NCBI GenBank assembly: GCA_022605405.1
Contig: JABYQQ010000028.1
Location: 186,001 to 250,000, forward strand
Reading direction: 5' to 3'
Source: Earliella scabrosa
Taxonomy: Eukaryota; Basidiomycota; Agaricomycetes; Polyporales; Polyporaceae
Length of the DNA stretch: 64,000 bases
In this document: piece after piece, positions 1 to 12,533 of the stretch
Layout of the letters: each line of letters starts with the position of its first letter
Numbering within the stretch: the stretch's first letter is position 1
Notes under the pieces: model-generated
Seen by the model: the letters and a program-made list of their open reading frames with translations, nothing else
What the model was told of the DNA's origin: nothing
Databases searched by the model: none
Translations under genes and position numbers: made by a program

Positions 1-261
1 GAGCACGCGCTCGCCGCCTCCGCCCGCATTACTGCAGAGAGCTACGTGAGATGAGAGTTATATTCTCTACATCGCTCCGAGCGATGCTCACCAATATGGG
101 TGGAAGAAGCCGACTATCTTCTTTGCACCAGCATTCTCGACTCCTAGTGCGGCGAGGATGTTCTCGCGTTTCTTTGTTCTGCTTGCGCGCAGACCCAGGA
201 TGCGACCAGCGACTTGGGCGACGAGGATGCAGCACAAGAAGAGTACGAGCCTCAAGAGCAT
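1..261 (-). CDS. ALG11: ALG11 alpha-1,2-mannosyltransferase, 5' part (runs off the window)
   Basis: ALG11 adds the fourth and fifth mannoses to the dolichol-linked N-glycan precursor on the cytosolic face of the ER. The start is the ATG at 261, followed by a hydrophobic N-terminal segment (about residues 2-17) that fits the ER anchor. Exon 1 (261-92) ends in IVGFFHPY plus the first two bases of a Cys codon. A 60-nt intron (91-32, GTGAGC...CTGCAG) follows, and exon 2 resumes with CNAGGGGERVL. Together these give the hallmark FHPYCNAGGGGERVLW region of the ALG11 glycosyltransferase. Only about 97 residues are present; the rest lies left of position 1. An upstream in-frame ATG at 468 would add residues not expected in the family. 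Identification is firm because the motif spans the intron exactly. Confidence 0.88.
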
Positions 262-575
262 AGTGGCCAGCCGGTCCTCGAGCCCTCTCAGTCCGTGGAA
301 TTCAGCAAGATAAACGGATGCGAACGAGTGGCTACGTGGAGGACAAGATGCGCGGACCGGGGAACGTGCAGCGTTCACATTCAGCCACCGGGGCGGCGGG
401 CGCTTGCGGGGAGAGAGGCCGAGGGCCGTTCTCGCCGTTTCTGTCGTCTTTCCCATCGTCTCCCGCATCGTCGACCGTCCAACTCTCGCCGCCCTCCGCT
501 CCTTTCTTTCCTGGCTACCTCCTCACTACAGCGGGGCACACTTTGTACACTCTGACGACGGCTCACGACCGCAAC
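262..575. promoter_or_regulatory. Divergent promoter, ALG11 / LEA2-like gene
   Basis: The 314 bp between two start codons facing away from each other must hold both promoters. It is pyrimidine-rich toward the right-hand gene, as is common upstream of fungal start sites. I see no convincing TATA box. Confidence 0.5.
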
Positions 576-2038
576 ATGGACTACGACCGCAAGTCGACCG
601 TCTCGTCGTTCTACGGCGGGCGCCGCAGCTCCGTCGACGCCCTCAACACGGACTTTAACCTCCCACCAGGCGCAGCCCGGCCCCGAGTCGACTCGACCTC
701 TTCCTTCTATGGTGCCAACAGAGTCTCGCGCGCCGACCCATACGACGCCCAGACGGCAGGCTACAACCAAAGCTCGTACTTTGACGCGGGACGGACAGAG
801 CCGGTCAAGGGCGGAGACGAGGAGGCTGCGTGGGACGTCTATGCGGACTTCAATAACGCTGGGCCGCGGTACTCGACGGCGTTTGGGATGGGCATGGGCG
901 ACACTGGGTGCGTGCAGCCACACATGCTCTGGGTTATCATCATGATTGGGCTCATGCTGCAGAAGCTACCGCCAAGTGCCCTCGCCGACACCCTACAGCC
1001 CACAAAGCGCCAGGTTCGTTCTTGCCTCGCCATGTGCGCCACCCTCTGAGTGCTAATCGTCCCCGCCCCTAGCTATGCCAAAGGTTCCGCCCCATCCCTC
1101 GCCGCCGGCGAGCAGACGCCGGGAGGGAACGTCGAGATGGTGACCGTTCCCGCCCTTGGTCCGGAATGGAAGGCGGATGAGCTGCGGGGCATGTCGAAGA
1201 AGGCGAAGCGGGAAGAGAAGAGAGATGCGATGGCGACAAAGTGGAAGCGCTGGAATCGGGGGGAGGAGGGCATCTGCGGAAGCTACTTCACCAAGCGTTT
1301 CACGGCGTGGTTCGTCTTCGGGCTGTGTGCAGCGTGCGTATTCGGGGAGAACTTTGCAGGATGTCCCTCTGACACCCGCGCAGGACCGCTCTCGTGCTCG
1401 CGTTCACGATTCCTCGAGTGCCCGCCTTCAACACCAATATTGCAGAGCCGATCTCCCCTGCGACTGCTCCCTTCAATAAGACCATCCCGGCAGACTTTAG
1501 CCGTGCTCCGGCAAATTTCTCGTTCCCGGCTCTGATGAAGCTGCAGGCGGATACGGGATCGAACTTCCTTCCTATCACGTTCAGGAATATTCATGGAACC
1601 GTTTACGACCGGGACACCAACCGACAAGTAGCGACAGGAGACTCTGGACGCCTCACTATCCCGGCGAAAGACTTCCCTATCATCAATCTGAACCTGAACT
1701 TCACATACAACGCCATCAACGACTCCGACATCACCTGTACGTTCATCATGCGACTCGCTATGGCTCTATGGGTGACTTGCTGACAACTTGAGCTTGTTAG
1801 GGAATAACTGGTACAACGGCTGTCGCAACAAAGCTATCTACGTTGACAACAAACGGCCTGGTGCGTATCGAGCTAGCAAAGATTTGCATAGCAGTGAAAC
1901 CCTAACAATGTCTGCGTAGCGGTCCAATTCCGCCTGATCTTGGAGATGGACATTGTCGGGCTCATCGGCACGAAGAGCGCATCAACCGTGGTCCAGGACG
2001 CTGCATGTCCAATCGAGCTCCCGCTCAACTCTGTATGA
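576..2038 (+). CDS. Single-pass membrane protein with LEA2-like lumenal/extracellular domain
   Basis: Six exons: 576-907, 963-1013, 1073-1333, 1384-1736, 1801-1860 and 1920-2038. All phases agree and give 391 residues. The N-terminal ~200 residues are Ser/Tyr-rich and disordered and end in a basic stretch (SKKAKREEKRD). One transmembrane helix lies at about residues 203-226, rebuilt only by removing the 1334-1383 intron. The C-terminal ~165 residues contain LPITFRNIHGTVYD and LNLNFTYNAIND, a beta-rich pattern like the LEA14/LEA2 (SD) fold seen in many fungal single-pass proteins. This suggests a type II protein with the domain outside the cytosol. The gene model is strong; the LEA2 assignment is inference, and no enzymatic role is visible. 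It diverges from ALG11. Confidence 0.72.
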
Positions 2039-2917
2039 TGGACGGTCGCGGTTCCGCACCCACTATCATCACCACAGCACTTTCCTTTGGCTGTCTTGAT
2101 TCGTCTTCTCCTCATAATCATTCGGACTACAGACACGGATGGACTACTGTCTCGCTTGTTATCCTACATCGTCGCATCTGCATCTGCATGCATCTTCCTG
2201 TCTCCATTCGATTCCTGGACACGAAAGTGGTCCAGGTCTGCAGCCCAGTAACCTCGCATCAGTTTGGGGTGCGAAAGCTGACTAAACCGCGTGGCTCTGT
2301 GTTTCAGGTCGCTGGATATGGTAACGCAGCGCCCGGCAAGAACCGGCTACCTCAACACACTGACTGCATCCTCAATTTGTTCAGATTCTACAGAAGAGTC
2401 AATTCAACACGGATTCATGACATCGACGTATTTCTGGTCACGAATGTGATCCAGGTCTCCAGTCGAGTAAAGGCGAGTCCGTGTGTCCGGACTGGATGCG
2501 GGGTGAACGCGGAAGGGGCCCGGCAGGGCCCCTTCCGCGCTCACATCTCGGATTCCGAGTACGTGGCCTTCGAACGAGCCAGGGTACAGTTTATCCAGGC
2601 GCAACATTCATTGCAGAAATGCGTATATCCTCATACATGAGTGCACCGCAACCATGGTAGACCGTGTCCAGGTCCGCCCGGAGGGCCCGTGTTATAGTAG
2701 CTTATGCCATCGTATTCCTTTGGACATCTCTCTACATAGTATTTCCGCACAGCCCCCCTGCGTTGTTCGTTCCTCCACAACGATGTCAGCCACACGCTCG
2801 GGTAAGCGCTGGAGGCTACAACTCGCCCGATCTGACTTGCAGTCAATCGTCAACTCCGCCTCACTGACTCTCTCATCTTACAGCGGCTGACAATCCTCCC
2901 CGTTGTAGACCATCGAT
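2039..2917. other. Intergenic, with a direct repeat and a strong hairpin
   Basis: No gene is recognised. The stretch holds two direct copies of a 32-bp sequence (2220-2251 and 2439-2470, 27 of 32 bases identical) around a shared core TCCAGGTCT; a looser third copy of the core is near 2665. It also holds the hairpin listed separately. It must contain the 3' end of the LEA2-like gene and the tetraspanin promoter. Confidence 0.5.
2503..2544. repeat. 19-bp inverted repeat with 4-base loop
   Basis: The arms GTGAACGCGGAAGGGGCCC and GGGCCCCTTCCGCGCTCAC pair with a single mismatch around the loop GGCA. It is the longest GC-rich hairpin I found outside genes. It could be a palindromic regulatory site, a transcribed hairpin or the centre of a decayed element. 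Confidence 0.6.
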
Positions 2918-4645
2918 ATGAACCGTCGCGTCCCATCGACGTCGTCTGCTATAGGGAACACGAGCAGGTCGACCATTCGGCACCGCTCAATTGGCCATGG
3001 CGCGTTCAGCCCTCGACCAAGTGGGGATACCGACACACTGCACCAGAGACAAGCATCGCTTAGCGAACGCAGCGCACACAGCGAGCGTACTGCACACAGC
3101 CTCACTGTCAGGGTCGAGGACGCGGACGACGCGGAACACACCCAGCCCACCGTTGTGCTCGTCCGACAATCGAGGGTCTCCGCACGCACGCGCGGGCGCT
3201 TCAAGGCACTCCCTGGGCTGCCCTTCGACAGCCATAGCAGACCCGACACTCAGGCGTCCGACCCCCGCGATGGCTTGTCGCAATCGCTCCGTGATCGTGA
3301 CTGCGAGAGTCCATCTGTACACCACGATGAGCCAGATTCAGTGTTCAGCCCCGTCCCCCTCACGCCGCGGCCTCCACAAGCAGAGCGCAATGAGCCTTCG
3401 TTCTCGGCGCACACCTCGGTGTCAAGGCTACCGACCCCAGACTATCCCCACCCCGAGGTGAAGTCAGTCGCAAGCATCAGAGGATTCAGCTCGTACTTCT
3501 CCCGCCTCCCCTCTGTTCGAGCCCGCCCGCCTGCAGCACCCCGCACGGAGTCAGATGGGTCGACGTATTCCCACATGTCCGACGAGAGCACTGCAGTCTC
3601 GCACTCCGTCGCCTCCAGCCATGCACATGGCCCCAACCCGCGCATACCGACGGCGATCAAGGACAAACGCCCGCTGCTCGTGTCCACGTTCAGCACTACA
3701 GACAAGTTCACGCAGAAGTTTCCGCGACCGCGTACGATACAGATCAAGGACGTCGGACATGCAGCAGGCTTGCTGGAAGAGGGGACGGGCCTTGGGATAG
3801 AGCGCGTTGATCGCTGGACGCTGCACAAGTGGTGCCTCGTCCTGTCGGTGTGCACAGTGCTTGTCTACGCCTCTGCCGGGCTCGTTTGTGCGGTCTTGAC
3901 CTGGTTCAGAGGTACGTCTTCTCTCCGTTTCGAAACGGCCATGGGGAGTTCGACACGCTGACGCCCAACACGCCCAACAGCGTGGCAGTTCGCAGACGTG
4001 ATGTACGTCGCCGACTACGACCTCCTCGTTCTCCTCACGCTCTCTGCCTCCATCCTCCTCCTCACCGGCTGCATCGGGCTCACCGGCGCCCTCCTCAACT
4101 CACGCCCGCTCCTCGCCGTGTACGCGCTCCTCCTCTGGCCCGCCCTCTTCGCGCTCCTCGCCGTCGGCTACCCCGCCTACAAGCGCTACGCGTTCGCCCT
4201 CGACCGCAAGCTCTCCCTCGCCTGGTCCGAGTACTACACCCCGCTCGGGCGGCGCATTATCCAGGACGCCCTCGGCTGCTGTGGGTTCTACAACGCGCTG
4301 CACGCCGCCGCACCCGGCGCGCGGTGCTACCCGCGCACGTCCCTACCCGGGTGCAAGGGCGCGCTGTGGCGCTTCGAGCGCACGAACCTCGCCGCGGTGT
4401 GGAGCGCGGTGTTTGCACTCGTACCCGTGCACATCCTCAATATCTTCGTCGCGCTGTTGTGCGCGAACCACGTCACGCGCACGTTTGGGAAGGGCATCAC
4501 GCCGAAGCGGTACCGTTTGAGAGGGGAGGACGTCCGCGCGGACGCGGAGGTGCTCGTCAAGGCGCTGCGCGAGGTGCGGCCTGTCGCACGTCCGCGGTAC
4601 GCGATGGCGTGGACGAGCAAGCCTTTCAGGGAGGACAAGGCATAG
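2918..4645 (+). CDS. Tetraspanin with long N-terminal extension (fungal Tsp type)
   Basis: Two exons (2918-3911 and 3981-4645) joined by a 69-nt intron give 552 residues. The first ~300 residues are Ser/Pro/Arg-rich and unstructured. Four membrane segments follow at about 306-329, 346-370, 375-398 and 468-495. The large loop between segments 3 and 4 carries the tetraspanin CCG motif (LGCCGFY, residues 431-433) and two more Cys (ARCY, PGCK) able to form the usual disulfides. Tetraspanins organise membrane protein complexes; in fungi the Pls1 family is linked to penetration structures, while Tsp2-type members are basidiomycete proteins of less clear role. The long N-terminal tail fits the latter, but the subfamily is inference. 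It is convergent with thioredoxin reductase, 299 bp away. Confidence 0.85.
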
Positions 4646-4944
4646 TATATCCGAGGGCATGATGACCGACCCCCGGAAGGATTGGTAGCGATCGAGTTTC
4701 CCTACGTAGGCAGGTTGATGCACAAGCAACCTCCAGCGACGCGACCGTCGACTCGTTTGATGATCTGTATTCTAGCTATCTGAAACTGGATCCCCTCCCA
4801 GCCATGACAGTCCTCCGGTGAAGACACTCCCACCACAGCAATCAGCTGAGACAATACATACAAGCTAATAGGACACGTTACACTAAACCCTATTGATCTA
4901 TAGCGATGATCCCAATGCAAAGCAAGGCGGGCCGGGGATTGCAC

Positions 4945-6326
<1,382 letters not shown>

Positions 6327-6889
6327 TTTGAGCGAAGACTTGGTGGAAGAGGTAGAGAGGTTGGCGGAGGCAGCGAGGGGGAGGGCCCTGAAGAGGGAGT
6401 TGAAGCGGGAGTTGAACGGCCTCAGATTGACGGAGGAGAAGGAACCTTATAGGCACCTTCGCGGTCACGATCCAAGTCCATAAGCTGTTAACTAAGCGCA
6501 TGATCCCAAGCACGTGATCTCCGCCGCACTGGTCGGAATGACCAAGTCCCCGCGTTTCATTCGCGAACACGGCGGCGGCGATGCCAGACAGGCTCAATGT
6601 GGCCGACAGACTGAACGCGAACACGTCCCAACCACTCAGAGTTCGACAGTTCGCTCCAAGCTTACAGAGATCAACCTGTATTCCGAATTTACACTGGATG
6701 CGCGATCGCGCGAGGCGCGCGCCGGTGCCACGCTCGCGCAATGGGAGCCCACGGAATGCCAATCATCGAGCCGCCCCAAACTGCGAGCAGTCATGACGTC
6801 CACGACAAGACCAAATGTGATACCATCGAACAACTGGGACAGCGCAGATACCATGACACAACAGATCACCATGTACGTATGGGGAGGGA
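6327..6889. promoter_or_regulatory. TRR1 promoter and leader; 3' flank of FunK1-A
   Basis: Both flanking genes run leftward, so this holds the TRR1 promoter and the FunK1-A 3' end. A CACGTG E-box lies at 6511-6516. The 120 bp next to TRR1 are open in the TRR1 frame back to a TAA at 6447-6449. Confidence 0.5.
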
Positions 6890-9723
6890 TCACCGGCGAG
6901 GAGCAGCACCCCGGCCACGACCACGGCTTCGGGACGATGTCTTGGATTTGGTCCTCGAGGGTCGTGTGGAAGACGTTAGAGCGGCTGACCTCGTGACCTC
7001 TTTACCTTCCCCCGAGTCGGAGAGCGAACTGTTCCGAACACGTTCACTGCGACGGAGAATAGAAGTCGCTTGGTCAGGGCGGATTGAGCGACGTTTCGTC
7101 GCAGGTGCCACCTCAGGCGATGCTCCGCCCGTCTGTGCTGCTCGTTTGTCGACACGGGGAGTCCGAGCTTCTGGAGGAAGGGGTGCACTAGTGAGCTCGC
7201 CTCCGGTATCAGAACCAGCCTTGATTGGAGCGGGGTCGCAAGTGGCTCCATGCACGAAGAAAGTTGCTCCAGAAGCCTGTCCTTCAGGGTTAGGAGCCTC
7301 GTCCGGCTTTGTCTTCGACGCATGCGTAGATGGGGTGTCGTGGGAGTGTGAGGATGCATCTGAGTCCGTACCCGAATGCCCCTCCGTAGGATGCTCGGAA
7401 AGCGTCTCTGGCTCCGGAGTCGGTTCGCGATGACGGAGGGCGTCCATGACACGGTCGTTCTGCTCGAGAGTGTGTGTCTGAAGAAATCCAGACCAGAATG
7501 CGTCAAGGAGGTCGAGCTTCCACTTATCCCTGTAGAGCTCCTCCTCACCCAGCGCCGGCGAGTGGAGATTCATGACCATGTCTAGCCACTCCTTGATGTC
7601 TTGATTTGTGAAGACCACCCGTCTGGTGAAGCGGCGACTGTAAGCATTGGTAGCCTTGGCGTCTCCTCCCACTGGCACTCCCAGAGTGACGATAGACTCC
7701 TCGAAGAGCTGTCTGATCATTTCGGAAAGTGCCTTGGCCGATAGGTTATGGGGCAACCAGCGCAAGGCGCAGTAGAGAACGACGTAGAGCAAGGACTCCA
7801 TGTCATCCTGGATCGTTTGATGCTCCGTATTCATGTCGTCACTGAGCATCTTGATTGACATGAAAAGCCAGGTGCCCTGATGCAGACGTTAGAGATAGAC
7901 GAGAAGGCTTCAAGAGGGGCGTACCACACGTCCTGATTTGCATGCCAGACCGGTATCGTCAACGGAGCAAGATGATTCCCAGTCGATGAGGTAGCCCCGA
8001 CGAGTGGTGGAGTCCGGTTCCTTGACCAGAAGAACATTCCCAATGCTTATGTCTCTGTGCAATCGGGAGTCTTTCGCGAGCGCGTCCTTCATGGCTGTTG
8101 GGCTATATATGAATCTGCATTTGAAGTGCAAACCATGACTTACCAGTCAGTACGTCGTAAGTTGTATGCAGTAGTTCTTTCGTGCCTTGAAAATATCTGA
8201 GGTCGTATCCTACGGGGCCCATGACGATGCGGTAATGTTTTCGCCGGTATACTTGACTGTCCTTGTCGCCAACCTTGCAACGCCAGGTTTCAGAGACGAA
8301 TTCATCTGATCTGGTGGTCTGGAAGTCGTTCCCTAGAATCAAAGTGAGTGTTTCATATCATCTCGATCACAGTAACTCACGAGTCAACCGCCGCCCATCT
8401 CGAGTGAGACGGTGAGGAACGTCCCCGTGTGCAATCAGAAAGGGTACATTGCGAACGTTCACGTCGTTCAGGCGTTGCAGCGTGTGGCCTTCCAAACCTG
8501 ATGGAGATCTGGAGCGCCATGTATCCTTGACGAAGAGCACTCGGCGAGTCTCTATGTCGACTGCCCAGTATCCTCGTGTGCCACGGCCCACAAGCTGCAG
8601 CGGCGACACAATCGGTCTCGAGATCAAGAACCGACGAATGTGTGCGTCATCGTCTGGGGCTCCTTGGTCTAGGACGTACACGGCCATGACACGGCCTGGT
8701 TCGTAGTGTTGCGACACGGCCTGGTCCAATTCCTCGCCTTCAACCCCTAGTTGTATGCGTGTCTCCGTCGTGACGAGACTCCGGAAAAGCTTCTCCTCCT
8801 CAGGAAGGGCGATTTCGATGGTGACATCGTAGCCCCGATCGATGGCGGACGCGTGAGAGAAACGCCACAAAAACTCGCAGAGGAGTTCAGGCTGTTGGCG
8901 GATGTCGAACGACTCAGACACAATGCAACCCGAGCGATCCCATCTGAGAAGACGGAGGCGGGATCCGGACATGGAGAGGGAAAAGAGGAAGACGCGAAAT
9001 TGCCGAGCAAACATTTCTGAGACATACGCGATATGTTGACCGAGTGCCCGATCAGCTTGTTGGACTTGAGTGGGGATCTTCTTGTCAGTGGGGTCATGAA
9101 ACCTGAGGAAATGATGGGTCGCGTGTGCGTCAACTTTCAAGGTGGGGGGTGAATCGATGAAGAAGTCGTCCTGAGGTTGAGCCTTGATGTCGAAGAAGAG
9201 CTCAGAATAGCCGAACTCGATTCGAGAGCTTATATCCGAGGAGCGAATATGCTCCACATACTCTTCAGCGAAACAGCATATGTGAGGCTTGGCGTAGCCA
9301 GGGCTGTCGGGATGAAGACTCCGGGAGGCGACCTCTTCGAAGACGAAGCCAGGACAGCACGCTACTTCATTCAACGATTGCACCTGAACAAGATGAGCAG
9401 AAGCACAGCAAGTCATTAGTAAAACATACTAGTAGGGCTGACGTGATCTCTGCAGGAGAATTTGCGCGAGATGGCAGAGACTTAAAAGCCCTCTTGCTAG
9501 ACGGCATCGTCGTTTCGGGGTCAATAGGCTCGGGTGGAAGAAAGGAGTCTAAGAAGGCTCGAACCGGCATAGGTCCCACCGTATGAAGACGAGATTCTGC
9601 CAGATGCTTCAAATTGCGGGCCACTGCACCTCGTGGGTCCAATCCGAGAGTATGTGAGGTCGTGTCGCGGGCCATGGGGACGTTGTAGAAGCATTGCTGG
9701 GGAGAGCATGAAGTGGATTCCAT
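6890..9723 (-). CDS. FunK1-A: fungal-specific protein kinase-like (Pkinase_fungal)
   Basis: Five exons (9723-9430, 9383-8381, 8332-8144, 8094-7925 and 7876-6890) give 880 residues. The kinase half has a glycine loop GRGTRGYWAVD (from 364), the Lys of LFVKDTWR (384), the catalytic loop HRDISIGN (508-515) and LIDWE (531-535) in place of DFG. QDDMESLLYVVLYCALRW is the typical C-lobe signature. Ahead of it, residues 129-165 show KPHICCF ... ELFFDIK, then ARQFR and RWDRSGC. The tail is long, Ser/Thr/Pro-rich and basic, with an RRSERV motif. FunK1 kinases are expanded in multicellular basidiomycetes; substrates are unknown. The start at 9723 is chosen by alignment with the other copies; 9783 is an upstream option. 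Confidence 0.88.
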
Positions 9724-10618
9724 GGTCGGACGTGTGGCGGGTGACGAGGAGGAGACTGTGGTACACTGGCAAACGAGTGGCACATCAGGCTAGTCGGGCC
9801 GGTACTGCCGTTGATGATGTCACCTGTGTAGACGCCCTGCAAAGCCTCAACATGGGCGTCTACGCACAACCACCTCCGACCGTCGACGCCACTTACTATG
9901 CCCAGACTAGCCTCTCGTGTCTAACGAATTGCTAGTATACAATCCCTATGAGTGCACACAAAGGACGACTTGCACTGGGCAACGTGGTACACCAACGAGC
10001 ACGTCCAATTTCGCCGCCGTAGAAGCGTGGCTGGGGATTTGAGAACGATGTTCGGTCAGGATGGTCCCATTCCGAGAAGGGGTGGCTTTTGGTTAGTCAG
10101 CTACCTCCGTGGTTCAGACCGCATCGCCTCTTTGCTATAGGCTCACATTTGTTCCAGAGTCATCGCCGTTGGTTTTCGGCGTGCCGCTTGACTGACCAAG
10201 CAGATTGAAGTTACGAAGACGGCCGGTAGGTTGCCACTTCCTACAACATTGCATTGCCACGAAGATCCGAGCCGCTCTGAGAAGATCTTCCAACTCAACT
10301 GGGATACCATACTGAAGTCGGTGCTGACTAACGCACGCAACTATGAAGAAGATGTGCCTCGGGCATGGGCTTCTATCACCGTCAACCTTCCTCAACCTCC
10401 ATTCTTTTCGTGTGATGGTCAAAGTAAGCATTCGTGCCCATTGCGGCCTAGCTATCTCACTGGTCAGATTATCAAGAAAAATGGCATGTCAGCAGTCCAT
10501 GCAGCCCGAAGTCTAGCGACCCCCATAAATAGGTGCTCGCGTTCTCCATGATGATACTGACAACTTTCTACTCTCTCCATATCCCCTTACCCAAACGTCT
10601 TCCGCAATATTGCTCAAC
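9724..10618. other. Intergenic between FunK1-A and epoxide hydrolase 1
   Basis: FunK1-A and epoxide hydrolase 1 start here in opposite directions, so both promoters should lie in this 895 bp. Apart from the epoxide hydrolase remnant (listed separately) I see no gene. Confidence 0.4.
9952..10088 (+). pseudogene. Decayed C-terminal fragment of an epoxide hydrolase
   Basis: The frame starting at 9952 reads HTKDDLHW ... GDLRTMFGQDGPIPRRGGF. It lines up with the end of both intact epoxide hydrolases (HSKGGHF ... [17 protein letters not shown]), with the same spacing and orientation. The catalytic GGHF has become DDLH, no upstream exons are recognisable, and the frame runs on to an unrelated stop. 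It is best read as the relic of a third, tandem copy just upstream of epoxide hydrolase 1. Confidence 0.5.
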
Positions 10619-12251
10619 ATGCCTACCGTTGGACCAGAACAGCCATATCGCTTGTCGGTACCAGACACCGAGCTCGAATTCCTCAGGAAGAAGCTCGATG
10701 TCGTCCGCTTTCCAGACGAGCTCGAGGGTGCAGGCTGGAAGTACGGCGCTCCGCTGGCCGACATCAAACGGCTCACTGACCACTGGAGAAACGGTTTCGA
10801 CTGGCGCAAGACGGAGGCCAAGATCAACCAATTACCGATGTTCACCCGCGACATCAAGATCGAAGGCTTTGGGACGCTCAACATCCACTACGTCCACGTG
10901 CGGAGCGAGGTTGAGAACGCGATCCCGCTTCTCTTCAGCCATGGCTGTCAGTAGACTCCATTTGATCCTGTGAATGCTCTGATTGATACGGCTCTCAATA
11001 CTAGGGCCCGGATCCTTCGTCGAGGTCACGAAGTTGCTTCCCCTCCTGACCCAAGGTGGTCCGGGTCAGCCGAGCTTCCACGTCGTGGCGCCCAGTCTAC
11101 CTGGTTTTGGGTTCTCGGAGGCACCGAAACTGCCCGGATTCGGAGGTCGCTACTATGCCGAGGTTAGCAAACACTTTTCGAAATACTCCTTCTGGGTTTG
11201 ACCCGGGAACGAATCCGCAGGTGCTCAACGAGCTCATGCTTTCTCTAGGATACGACGAGTATAGTGCGTGCAGACTGGCAGCATGCAGCCCATTAGATGT
11301 CCAACTGACCTGTTACCATAGTCTATCAAGGAGGAGACTGGGGCTATGCGGTGAGCAAAACATCTCGATGTTGAGTAACAGGTGTATCTCTATTGAGTCT
11401 GACATCGCCTAGATGGGTACATTCCTTGCGACTCACTATGGTCACACGCATCTCAAGGCATGGCACACCAATATGCCCGTGTGCGTTCTTGCCTTCCTTC
11501 GAAGCAACTGTTGAACAGCTCATGATCTCTGTTTACAGCCCCGTTCCTCCCACGCTGTTTACAGATCCAATAGGTTATCTAGGATCATTCTTCTTAGATC
11601 GCATTTCGAGGGAACGACTCGCCTGGACGCAACGCCACAATACCATAGGCATAGCCTACTTCCGGGAACACGCGACTAAGCCCGAGACTATAGGCTTCAG
11701 TCTCGCGGACTCGCCCGTCGGCCTACTTGCCTGGATCTACGAGAAGCTCATCTCCTGGACGGACGGCTACCCTTGGACTGATGATGAAGGTACGAGTGTA
11801 TATGGACCTGTTGGAAGCGTTGGGATTCGAACTAAGAACCACGCAGTACTTGAATGGATCTCGATATACTGGTTTTCCCGCGCTGGCCCTGCGGCTTCCG
11901 TGCGCATTTACTACGAGCTCACAGGCGGCGGGACATACGATACGAGCGAAGGAACAAAGTGGAGGTCGGTTCCCCTTGGGGTGGCGTACTTCCCGAAGGA
12001 GATCATCCAGTACCCGACGTCGTCAGTCTGAGAGCTTATGCCTGGCTCCCGATCCTTTGCTGACGCTGTATATTTGCTCCAGATGGTCCAAGTACATTGG
12101 TAAATTGGTGTTCGAGGCCCGACACAGCAAGGGCGGACACTTCGCCGCACATGAGCAGCCGGATGCGCTCGTAGGCGACTTGCGGAAGATGTTTGGCAAA
12201 GGAGGACCTGCGTATGGAGCAGTTCCAGGCAAGCATGGGTATGCGTACTAA
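10619..12251 (+). CDS. Epoxide hydrolase 1 (EHN plus alpha/beta hydrolase)
   Basis: Eight exons (10619-10946, 11005-11162, 11221-11263, 11322-11350, 11413-11480, 11539-11789, 11847-12021 and 12083-12251) give 406 residues. It opens epoxides to diols through a covalent ester. The N-terminal EHN domain covers about residues 10-105. HGWPGSF (108-114) forms the oxyanion hole, the nucleophile is Asp182 in QGGDWG, and the catalytic His370 sits in [25 protein letters not shown] is a family block before the C-terminal core. The layout matches microsomal-type fungal epoxide hydrolases; I see no N-terminal membrane anchor. Physiological substrate unknown. A second intact copy lies at 34.9 kb and a remnant lies just upstream. 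Confidence 0.9.
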
Positions 12252-12524
12252 GCGCACCTCACGGCAATACTAGACATGGCGTGTAGGATTAGGAAAGACA
12301 TACTTGGAGGACACGGAACATCAATGCATGATCACCCGCCGGCGGAGGCAAGTCCCCTAGACCTACGACGAAGACAGTAGAAGAAGGTATGACGACGTAG
12401 TAGACATCCTGGCTGTGTTACTGGTAGAAATGACAGAGCATAGATGAGTATGGAGAATTTGATGACTGCTCAGTAGTGATGAAGAGGTGAGAGACTCAGA
12501 GAGGGGTGGTGAACCAACCGAGAT

Positions 12525-12533
12525 AGATCTAAT
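12525..12533. repeat. Left 9-bp target site duplication
   Basis: AGATCTAAT directly abuts the left terminal inverted repeat and is repeated exactly at 13234-13242. Confidence 0.65.

Noticed and set aside
908..1072. Single 165-nt intron in the LEA2-like gene
   Set aside because: Two introns around a 51-nt exon (963-1013) fit donors, acceptors and phase better and match usual intron sizes.
2200..2330. Minus-strand RGYWAADLD resembling the FunK1 GRGTRGYWAVD loop
   Set aside because: Upstream GRGT and downstream KDTWR are absent; it is part of the 32-bp repeat.
2404..2607. Minus-strand frame with RLYSTGDLD, like the A7 motif of adenylating enzymes
   Set aside because: No other adenylation motif exists nearby, the frame is 67 codons, and the motif overlaps the direct repeat and hairpin; treated as coincidence.
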